Shown here: positions 7,079-13,730 of the stretch, piece by piece
Numbering within the stretch: the stretch's first letter is position 1
How the letters are laid out: each line of letters starts with the position of its first letter
DNA from: JANLSE01 sp038214135
GTDB taxonomy: Bacteria > Chloroflexota > Chloroflexia > Chloroflexales > Roseiflexaceae
Reading direction: 5' to 3'
Assembly: GCA_038214135.1 (NCBI GenBank)
Contig: JBBQSD010000131.1
Location: 1 to 17,532 of the forward strand
Length of the DNA: 17,532 nt
The notes under the pieces: generated by a model
Databases searched by the model: none
What the model saw: only the letters and a program-made list of their open reading frames with translations
What the model was told of the DNA's origin: nothing
Program-made: the position numbers and the translations under genes

Positions 7079-8014
7079 ATGACGAACCAGAATAACCCTA
7101 TCGCTTCATTGCAGCAAGATGTGTTGGCAGGCTATGTCGCATCGATTACGAACGATTTCCCGATGCTCGATATTGTATCTGTTCGCATGAACCGCGATGG
7201 CTTGATGAATGATGTCGTGGTCATTAACAATGAGATCGTCTTTCGGTTTGCGAAGAATGAGCATGCCCAGTTGCTGCTGGCCTATGAAGCGCAGATTTTA
7301 GAGCGCATTGGCCGTGCTGTCACCATTTCGGTTCCCCAAATCGAGCATCGCACAGCAAGCTATGTGCGCTACCGTTTCGTACCAGGCCTTCCGCTATACC
7401 GGCATACCCTGTTGCGTGCTGATCCACTGCTCTATGAGCGGTTTGCCCATGAATTAGCGATCTTTCTGCAACAACTGCATGGCATCCCAATCGGCGATGT
7501 GCCGATCCCACCCAGGCAAACAACAGCACCATCCGACAGTCGGCGAATGGTCTATCAACAGCGGCTTGCCGAACTAGAACGGGATGTGTATCCATTACTC
7601 TGGGCCGACCAAAAAGCCTGGATTACTGACTTATTCGCCCCTATTCTTGATGGACTGGTCGATCTTGATGGGTTCACCCCTGTGTTCATTCACCGCGATT
7701 TGGCCTCCTATCATATTTTGCATGATCCATTGGCTGGCCATCTGAGTGGTGTGATCGATTATGGAACGGCATGTGTTGATGATGCTGCCGCCGATTGGGC
7801 TGGCCTGATCAACACATATGGTGAGTCGTTTGTGCGCCAGATGCACAACACATATCCAATCTCCCAAGCAACGATGGATCGCGCCCGTTTTCTGGCGGGA
7901 GCGCTCGAATTGGAATGGGCACTGGGCGGTATCCAAGCACAGGATCATTCATTATTGCTGGTACATCTTGGCCGAGCACGCGATAGCCGCCCGATATTGA
8001 CAGACTGGCCATAG
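7079..8014 (+). CDS. APH-family phosphotransferase (aminoglycoside phosphotransferase fold)
   Basis: A 311-residue protein kinase-like small-molecule kinase. Visible elements are EIVFRFAKN (Lys59 as a likely nucleotide-binding Lys), the catalytic loop FIHRDLASYHIL (H205, D207, His212 where many APHs have Asn, as in APH(2'')-type enzymes) and the metal-binding segment GVIDYGTACVDDAAADWAGL (D227). These are the key residues of an active enzyme that transfers phosphate from a nucleotide to a hydroxyl of an antibiotic or a related metabolite. ATG 7079 is chosen; ATG 7073 would add two residues, and neither has a good ribosome site. The open frame runs upstream to 6746 inside the MFS gene, but that part is a shadow. 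It sits 74 bases after the MFS gene. The substrate is unknown. Confidence 0.85.
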   Translation: MTNQNNPIASLQQDVLAGYVASITNDFPMLDIVSVRMNRDGLMNDVVVINNEIVFRFAKNEHAQLLLAYEAQILERIGRAVTISVPQIEHRTASYVRYRFVPGLPLYRHTLLRADPLLYERFAHELAIFLQQLHGIPIGDVPIPPRQTTAPSDSRRMVYQQRLAELERDVYPLLWADQKAWITDLFAPILDGLVDLDGFTPVFIHRDLASYHILHDPLAGHLSGVIDYGTACVDDAAADWAGLINTYGESFVRQMHNTYPISQATMDRARFLAGALELEWALGGIQAQDHSLLLVHLGRARDSRPILTDWP

Positions 8015-8046
8015 TGCTAAACGGCAGGCAGCGTCTGGGATGTATC

Positions 8047-8073
8047 CGCAGATTTCGCAGATTTCGCAGATTA
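8047..8073. repeat. 9-bp tandem repeat (CGCAGATTT), 3 units
   Basis: Three units CGCAGATTT, CGCAGATTT and CGCAGATTA are preceded by GTATC, as in the copy at 772-798. The repeat sits where the N-terminal half of the nucleotidyltransferase gene should be. Confidence 0.8.
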
Positions 8074-8096
8074 TCGGGCAGGGCGTAAAACCCAGG

Positions 8097-8510
8097 AGCT
8101 TCAGAATTCTGCGCGAATGGGGTATTGTTGTGTTTGGGCCGCCACCCCACATATTGATCGATGCTGTATCGCCAACCGATCTACGCCAGGCGGCGCGAAG
8201 TATCGTGCATGGCTGGGCACCCAGGCTCCTCACCAACGCGAATTGGGTTGAGGCCGATGGGTATCATAGCTATATTATTTTGACGCTCTGCCGTATTCTG
8301 TATACGATTGAGACGGGTGCGGTTGGCTCGAAGCGCACCAGCGTCGAATGGGCGCGAACAGCACTCACCAACCCATGGCTGGATCTGATCGAGCGCGCAT
8401 GGCTTGTGCGCCAAACCTGGCACCAACGGCAACCAGGCGCAATCAGCCTGCTGGCAGGCCAGAGCGATGTTACGAATGCATTTATTCGCTATGCCCTCGA
8501 ACAAGGGTAA
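8097..8510 (+). pseudogene. C-terminal remnant of an ANT/AadA-type nucleotidyltransferase
   Basis: From ILREWGIVVFGPPPHILIDA onward the frame matches the C-terminal helical domain (DUF4111-like) of aminoglycoside adenylyltransferase-type nucleotidyltransferases: LIDAVSPTDLRQAARSI, then YHSYIILTLCRILYTIETGA and SKRTSVEWA. The N-terminal nucleotidyltransferase domain with its GS and DxD residues is absent. In its place are the 9-bp tandem repeat and about 25 bases of unrelated sequence. The frame is open from the ATG at 8040, but the first ~20 codons are repeat. Without the catalytic domain the product cannot transfer nucleotides. It lies next to the APH-type gene. Confidence 0.7.
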
Positions 8511-8530
8511 GGGCGGTTCGTGAACCGCCC
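8511..8530. terminator. Hairpin between convergent genes
   Basis: GGGCGGTTC-GT-GAACCGCCC forms a 9-bp GC-rich stem in the 33-base gap between the nucleotidyltransferase remnant and the end of the GH16 gene. There is no T-tract on either strand, so it may be a repeat or a weak bidirectional terminator. Confidence 0.45.
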
Positions 8531-8543
8531 CCACTGCGGATGC

Positions 8544-11500
8544 CTATGGCGCTTCGTATGCACCAATATCAGGGCCAGCACCCTGTGGCCGGCTGATGCC
8601 GCGCTGGTCGGTAGCTGGGCCACTGCTCGCCGCATCAATTGCCGAGCTACCAGCCAACAATGCGTGCGTCAATGTCGGGCCGCCATTATTGGCAAGCGCG
8701 CCAATCTTGGCATCGCCATTGATGATATCGCTGGCTGCTGGGTTACAGCTGCCATCCTGAACCAGGTTATTGCCACCCGAGTTGACGATGACGGGGTTGC
8801 CTGATGCGAAGCGCTCACAGGCATACCAGTGATTGCCGCTGATGATCGTATTGGTGAGCGTGAACACAGGCACCAGAGCCGGATTGTACTCCCCAATAAA
8901 GATCGCCGATGGTGCATAATCCGGTGCGATATTATTGGCAATCGTGGAGCTTGTGATCGTCAGATTGCCATCGGTATGGAAGATTGCACCACCATGCCAG
9001 CCCGTTGAATTGTTACCACTGATCGTGCTATTGGTGATCGTGACATTGCCGAGCGAACGAATGCCACCACCAACATCATTCGATATGTTGCCACTGATTG
9101 TGCTGCGAACGATTGTGGTTGTGGTGTTGAAGAAGGAATAGATGCCACCACCCGACCAGCGGGCGGTATTGTTCGATACTGTGCTATCAATCAGGTTTAG
9201 GGTCGAGCCATCGCCATTATAGATCCCGCCACCACCCTGCCAGAAATCGCCGGCATTAGTGGCCATGATATTATCCGTAAGCACCACATGATCAAGTGTC
9301 AGGCTGCCATTATTCAGCACGCCACCCGCCAACTGGTAGCCATAGCCATTGGCCAGCTTTAGATTGCGAACCGTTGCCGTCGTTCCGGCATTGGTTTCAA
9401 GCACACGAACGATGCCACCACCACTGATTGTCAAACCAGGTGCGCCTGCGCCATCGATTGTGACATTCTTGGCAATTGTCAGCGCACTGCTCAGGCTGAT
9501 CGTCTGGTTGGCGAGCGCTGGTGCAAAGCGTACTGTTCCGCCAACGCAGACACTGCCCAACGCTTTGCGCAGCGATCCCACGCCGCTATCGGCAGTACTT
9601 GAAACTGTCATGCTATCGGCGCATGTTAACCGGATCTGGTCGAGCAGGATCGGCCCGCGCAGTTCGGCTGGTGCCTCGATATTGATGCTCTGAACTGCTG
9701 CAAGATTCAGGCTCTGGCGATCTTCGCCGCTAAAGCTGCTGAACGGCAGCTTGATCAGCTTCCATCCGCTGAAATCATCACGGAAGGAGGTCGTGAATTT
9801 CGCTGGCTGCGGCTTGGCCTGGTACAGCCGCACATAATCAACAGTCATTGCCTGCGGGAAGACCGTATCGGCACCGACGGCACCGCCGAAATTGCCACCA
9901 ACAGCGACATTCAGCAGCATGAAGAAGGAATGGTTGTAGACCCACTGTTTGCCCTGTAGGAAGGCATCGGTTGGGGTGGCTTGATGATACTGGATGCCAT
10001 CGACATACCAGACGATCTTGTTTGGTTGCCATTCGACCGCAAAGGTGTGGAAATCATCTGCAACTGGCTTGTTGAAATCATAGCTGCGCCCATAGCTCTG
10101 ACCACCAGAATAGCCGGGGCCGTGCAGGGTGCCAAACACGCGATTCGGCAGACGCCCAACATTCTCCATGATGTCGATTTCACCGGTTTGCGGCCAGTTT
10201 ACCTGATCGATGTCGCTGCCAAGCATCCAGAAAGCCGGCCACAGGCCAGCGCCACGCGGAACCTTGATGCGTGCCTCAACGCGACCATAGGCGATCTCAA
10301 AGCGATTCTTGGTTAGTAGGCGAGCCGATGTGTATTTGCATGGCCCATAGTAGCATTGCTGCAAACCATCGGCGGCTTTGGTTGTAATGACAAGATTGCC
10401 CTTGCCATCGGTCGCGGCATTGTCGGTGCTGTCGGTATAGTATTCGAGCTCATCGTTGCCCCAGCCTGGGTTGCCGATTGCAACGCCATCGCCAAGTTCG
10501 CGGCCCCACACATTCGGATCTGGAGCTGCGCCACGCTTACCACTGAACTCATCACTCCAGGCTAGCTTCCATTGCGCTGGATCGCCGGTGCTGGCTTGAT
10601 TATTGTTCAGTTGCACTTCAACGCGCTTGCCAGTATTGCGGCCATAGTACCAGAAGTTCAGGCCGGAGGCATCGCTCCAATCCTGGCCAATGGCGAAATT
10701 GCGACCAAACTCATAGCTACTATTGCTGTTCTTGCGGGCCTGTAGCACCTGCTCATAGGCACCCTGGCCTGGCAAGGCCAATGCTGTTCCGGCAGCAATC
10801 TCGGAATTGTTCAACCGAATGCCATCATCTGCCGACCACAGGTATGGGAAGCTTTCAAAATCATCAAGCAATGCTGGATCATAGCTCTCGTTATCCGCAA
10901 TAGTGATGCGCGCCACTGGTGGCAAACCCAATCCAGCGCCGCCCGTTGGGCTGGATAGTTCGACCTGAACGCCACGCTCACCCTGGTATTTTGTATCGTT
11001 GATCGTTGGCACACTAAACGATTGCTGTGTCACATTCGGTGGGAATGTCAGCGTTCCCGCAACCGGCGTATAATCGCGGTTTGCAATCGCAGCACCAATG
11101 GTTGTTCTATAATTAACCGTCACTGGATCACTTGAGGGCTTGCTCAACTTGGCAATAATCGTGGCGGTGGTTCCCTCAGTAACCTTGTAGCTAATCGCGC
11201 TAAACCCAACCGTCAGCGGGCGGATTGGCGCAACGCCATACACCATCACATTATCAACATAATACGCCTGTGCGCTTGGCGTCGTGATTGTGCCCAGTGC
11301 CCATCCATGCACCTCCGTCAGCCCAAAGCCATCATTTGGTGCGCCATTGCCAATCTCTTTGCGGCTCATCGAAGCAAATGGCAATTTAATTTCCTGCCAG
11401 CCGCTGAAATTATCCTGGAAGCTCACCGACCAGCGTTCGGCATCGTCGTTCGTTTTTTCCGGGCTGTTGCGGTTGTCGAGCACATCCACAAACATGGTGG

Positions 11501-11906
11501 TGCCGCTGTTGTTGCCATACAGCCAGAACGAGAGCCCTTCGTAGGCGCTCCAATCCTGTGTCACCCATTGATCAAGCGTTGCGCTTTCGAAGCCATGGGT
11601 AAAGCCTGCAAATGAGACGACATTCAAATCCAGTTTTAGCACCGTATTGGGAACGCTGGCACCTGGCACCGATGATGCAGGCGCTGCGGTTGTTGTCGAA
11701 ATGGCAACACTGCTATTGGGATCCTGGAAGGTATTGAACCCAATTGGAATACCACCAACACTGCCCGAACGAAGCGGCGACTCAAACGTGTCCACGATGA
11801 GCGGAGCCGCAGCAAGCGCCGACTGAGCGGGCGCGAACATTCCAACGCTGGAAAGCATGCCGATGATACTAAGCAGGAATACAAGAACTGGCTGACGGGA
11901 TGGCAT
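8544..11906 (-). CDS. Secreted multidomain GH16 endo-beta-glucanase-like protein
   Basis: 1120 residues. Residues 1-33 look like a signal peptide (cleavage near SALA-AAP). Residues ~37-224 form a carbohydrate-binding/CIA30-like beta-sandwich (DTFESP, WVTQDWSAYEGLSFWLYG, FQDNFSGWQEIKLPFASM). Residues ~231-340 are a Calx-beta domain ending ITIADNE. Residues 347-450 begin a second sandwich (LDDFES, DWSDASGLNFWYYG). Residues ~447-697 are a GH16 domain with GEIDIMEN (E576 nucleophile, D578, E581 acid/base). Residues 703-761 then complete the second sandwich (FRDDFSGWKLIKLPFSSF). Residues ~766-1060 are a right-handed beta-helix (SLRKAL, repeated TISGN), and the C-terminus (GNNLVQDGSC, DQRGISRPQGAGPDIGAYE) resembles choice-of-anchor Q. 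GH16 enzymes hydrolyse beta-1,3/1,4-glucans or galactans; the exact substrate is open. ATG 11906 has AAAGGAGGT 4 bases upstream. Regulation by the divergent LacI protein is likely. Confidence 0.92.
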   Translation of the reverse strand: MPSRQPVLVFLLSIIGMLSSVGMFAPAQSALAAAPLIVDTFESPLRSGSVGGIPIGFNTFQDPNSSVAISTTTAAPASSVPGASVPNTVLKLDLNVVSFAGFTHGFESATLDQWVTQDWSAYEGLSFWLYGNNSGTTMFVDVLDNRNSPEKTNDDAERWSVSFQDNFSGWQEIKLPFASMSRKEIGNGAPNDGFGLTEVHGWALGTITTPSAQAYYVDNVMVYGVAPIRPLTVGFSAISYKVTEGTTATIIAKLSKPSSDPVTVNYRTTIGAAIANRDYTPVAGTLTFPPNVTQQSFSVPTINDTKYQGERGVQVELSSPTGGAGLGLPPVARITIADNESYDPALLDDFESFPYLWSADDGIRLNNSEIAAGTALALPGQGAYEQVLQARKNSNSSYEFGRNFAIGQDWSDASGLNFWYYGRNTGKRVEVQLNNNQASTGDPAQWKLAWSDEFSGKRGAAPDPNVWGRELGDGVAIGNPGWGNDELEYYTDSTDNAATDGKGNLVITTKAADGLQQCYYGPCKYTSARLLTKNRFEIAYGRVEARIKVPRGAGLWPAFWMLGSDIDQVNWPQTGEIDIMENVGRLPNRVFGTLHGPGYSGGQSYGRSYDFNKPVADDFHTFAVEWQPNKIVWYVDGIQYHQATPTDAFLQGKQWVYNHSFFMLLNVAVGGNFGGAVGADTVFPQAMTVDYVRLYQAKPQPAKFTTSFRDDFSGWKLIKLPFSSFSGEDRQSLNLAAVQSINIEAPAELRGPILLDQIRLTCADSMTVSSTADSGVGSLRKALGSVCVGGTVRFAPALANQTISLSSALTIAKNVTIDGAGAPGLTISGGGIVRVLETNAGTTATVRNLKLANGYGYQLAGGVLNNGSLTLDHVVLTDNIMATNAGDFWQGGGGIYNGDGSTLNLIDSTVSNNTARWSGGGIYSFFNTTTTIVRSTISGNISNDVGGGIRSLGNVTITNSTISGNNSTGWHGGAIFHTDGNLTITSSTIANNIAPDYAPSAIFIGEYNPALVPVFTLTNTIISGNHWYACERFASGNPVIVNSGGNNLVQDGSCNPAASDIINGDAKIGALANNGGPTLTHALLAGSSAIDAASSGPATDQRGISRPQGAGPDIGAYEAP

Positions 11907-12019
11907 TCTGACCTCCTTTGGTCAATGGTTGTTGGTTCGGATGTCCACACTGACGAATGCAACGCGGAATATTGCGAAGTGATCATTCGGTTCCGATGAA
12001 AAGTACCTCCTTTCGTTAC

Positions 12020-12035
12020 TTGAAACCGATTTCAA
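12020..12035. promoter_or_regulatory. LacI-family operator, site 1
   Basis: TTGAAACCGATTTCAA is a near-perfect palindrome with a central CG, the form bound by LacI-family proteins whose recognition helix reads STVSRVLNG. It lies 114 bases upstream of the GH16 start. It matches site 2 (12318-12333) at 15 of 16 bases in inverted orientation. Confidence 0.72.
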
Positions 12036-12083
12036 TGAGAAGCTACGCGGCTATAGGTACATCGCCCATTGACGCGGGTTGAT

Positions 12084-12230
12084 GGAAATTGAGCAAATAA
12101 TCAGGGATCTGGCATTGCTCATCCATCCGCAGGCTGAAGCCTGCGGCAAAGAGACGATACACCTTAGCCGCAGGCTTCAGCCTGTGGGGCATGGTGGACG
12201 CAAACAATACCCGATGAACATGTAAGATCC
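12084..12230. repeat. Nested hairpin repeat, copy A (REP/MITE-like)
   Basis: About 147 bases similar to copy B at 13465-13607 in the same orientation, starting near GAAATTGAGCAAATAATCAG and ending AGATCC. Inside are hairpin CCGCAGGCT-GA-AGCCTGCGG (12127-12146) and its near reverse complement (12168-12187), so the whole element can also fold on itself. CAATACCCGAT near 12204-12214 is shared with copy B. No ORF inside. It probably depends on enzymes encoded elsewhere. Confidence 0.75.
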
Positions 12231-12317
12231 CTCAGCTTGCGCAGCGGCAGCATGGCTGCTGCAATCCAAAACCATGACCGAGTTTGATTGTCAAATGTGA
12301 TTAGGGGTAGCCCATAC

Positions 12318-12333
12318 TTGAAATCGGTTTCAG
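12318..12333. promoter_or_regulatory. LacI-family operator, site 2
   Basis: TTGAAATCGGTTTCAG is the reverse complement of site 1 except for one end base. It lies 72 bases upstream of the lacI-type promoter -35. The two sites, 298 bases apart, could support looping or separate control of the two divergent genes. Confidence 0.7.
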
Positions 12334-12337
12334 GAGT

Positions 12338-12350
12338 ATACCCTGGGTAT
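12338..12350. promoter_or_regulatory. Short perfect inverted repeat next to operator 2
   Basis: ATACCC-T-GGGTAT is a perfect 6-base inverted repeat around one base, 4 bases after operator site 2. It could be a second protein-binding site; there is no further evidence. Confidence 0.25.
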
Positions 12351-12404
12351 GGCGTTTTGTCAACGACAAATCAAGGCGAGCACAGGCAATTTCCGATGAC
12401 AGTC

Positions 12405-12432
12405 TTGACAGCGCTTTCATCAACGATATAAT
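12405..12432 (+). promoter_or_regulatory. Consensus sigma-70 promoter of the LacI-family gene
   Basis: TTGACA (12405-12410), a 16-base spacer and TATAAT (12427-12432), both hexamers perfect. Only 8 bases separate the -10 from the ATG at 12441, so transcription should begin at or within a base or two of the start codon. Confidence 0.85.
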
Positions 12433-12440
12433 AGGGCATT

Positions 12441-13442
12441 ATGAGTAATGCAATCACCATACACGATATTGCTCGTGAGGCCGGGGTATCGCCCAGCACG
12501 GTTTCGCGGGTATTAAATGGCACCGCGCCCGTCGCAGCGGACAAGCGCGATGCTGTGATGGCGGTGATCAAGCAGCGCAACTATCGCCCGAGTGCCATCG
12601 CACAGGGGCTGGCACATGGGCGCACAAAAGCGGTTGGGGTCTTGACGCAGAGCATTGCAAGCCCATTCTATGGCGAGATCCTCAGAGGTATCGAGCTAGG
12701 GCTGATGCAGAGCGGTTATCATGCATTGTTTACAAGCGGGAACTGGCGATCCGAGGAAGAACTGGCAGCGCTCGATCTCTTATCGGGGCGGCGGGTTGAT
12801 GCATTGATCATTCTTGCCGGCATCATGCCGGGTGATGATCTGCGCCATGCTGCTGAGGAACTACCACTGATTGTGATCGGGCGATCCATTGCAGGAATGG
12901 AAGACCATTGCCTGTGCATTGATGATGAGCAGGCCGCCTATGAGGCAACCCGTTATCTGATCGGGTTGGGCCACCAGCGGATCGCCCATGTTGCCGGGTT
13001 AAGCCTGCATCAGGATGCCCTTGATCGGCGTAATGGCTATGAACGCGCGCTGCGTGAAGCCGGAATCACGGTTGATCAACAATTGATCGTTACCGGCGAT
13101 TATACCGAGCAATCGGGGTTACTAGCCATCGAGGCACTGATCAGCCGTGCAACCATGTTCTCGGCCATATTCGCAGCAAATGACCAAATGGCCTATGGGG
13201 CGCGGCTGGCGCTCTATCGGCATGGCCTACGGGTTCCCGATGATGTCTCGCTGATTGGGTTTGATGATCAACCTGCATCGGCCTACACAACGCCACCACT
13301 CACAACGGTGCGTCAGCCAACGCTGGAACTTGGCCAGGCTGCTGCACAGGCAGTATTGCGTCTGCTCGATGGGCAGCAACCAATGCTCACGACCTGCGCC
13401 ACCGAGTTGATCATGCGTGAGTCGGTTGTGCGGCGGAGATGA
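12441..13442 (+). CDS. LacI-family transcriptional regulator
   Basis: 333 residues. The N-terminal helix-turn-helix is TIHDIAREAGVSPSTVSRVLNG (residues 6-27), followed by the hinge YRPSAIAQGLAHGRT and a periplasmic-binding-protein-like sugar sensor (ASPFYGEILRGIELGL, LIGLGHQRIAHVAG, SLIGFDDQPASAYTTPPLTT). Length and order are standard. Such proteins bind palindromic operators and release them, or bind them, on contact with a sugar. Two matching operators lie between this gene and the divergent GH16 gene, so control of polysaccharide degradation is the likely job. A consensus promoter ends 8 bases before the ATG and there is no ribosome site, so the mRNA is probably leaderless. The gene lies between two direct repeats. 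Confidence 0.93.
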   Translation: MSNAITIHDIAREAGVSPSTVSRVLNGTAPVAADKRDAVMAVIKQRNYRPSAIAQGLAHGRTKAVGVLTQSIASPFYGEILRGIELGLMQSGYHALFTSGNWRSEEELAALDLLSGRRVDALIILAGIMPGDDLRHAAEELPLIVIGRSIAGMEDHCLCIDDEQAAYEATRYLIGLGHQRIAHVAGLSLHQDALDRRNGYERALREAGITVDQQLIVTGDYTEQSGLLAIEALISRATMFSAIFAANDQMAYGARLALYRHGLRVPDDVSLIGFDDQPASAYTTPPLTTVRQPTLELGQAAAQAVLRLLDGQQPMLTTCATELIMRESVVRRR

Positions 13443-13464
13443 GGTCGGAGTCTGTAGGTTGAGA

Positions 13465-13607
13465 GATTTTGATCAATCATTTGGGGATGTGGCATTGCTT
13501 ATCCATCCGCAGGCTGAAGCCTGCGGCAACGGAACGAACACCCATAGCCGCGTGGCTTCAGCCCGCGGCGGGTAGGGAAACAATACCCGATTAAAATGGA
13601 AAGATCC
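13465..13607. repeat. Nested hairpin repeat, copy B (REP/MITE-like)
   Basis: Direct-orientation partner of copy A (12084-12230). It shares TGGCATTGCT, the exact hairpin at 13507-13526 and CAATACCCGAT. Its second hairpin (13548-13568, CCGCGTGGCTTCAGCCCGCGG) is imperfect. It begins 23 bases after the lacI-type stop codon. Confidence 0.72.
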
Positions 13608-13636
13608 ATGAGACGTTGCCAAACATAGCAAGAACA

Positions 13637-13725
13637 TTCACCTGCACCAAAAAGCTGATGGCTGTCGGCTGACAGCTACTGTTCACCTGCACCAAAAAGC
13701 TGACTTCTGACTTCTGACTTCTGAC
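13637..13725. repeat. 22-bp direct repeat pair and 7-bp tandem repeat
   Basis: An identical 22-base unit beginning TTCACCTGCACC and ending AAAGCTGA occurs at 13637-13658 and 13682-13703, 45 bases apart. It runs into TGACTTC repeated three times plus TGAC (13701-13725), 5 bases from the stop codon of the ATPase gene. Function unknown. Confidence 0.8.
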
Positions 13726-13730
13726 TGCGC

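Noticed and set aside
11636..11986. 116-codon minus-strand ORF overlapping the GH16 start
   Set aside because: It reads through the GH16 ribosome site and signal peptide in another frame; its own ribosome-like site is too far away and no family is seen.
13637..13725. CRISPR-like repeat pair
   Set aside because: Only two copies of the 22-mer, one 23-base spacer and no cas genes; not a CRISPR array.
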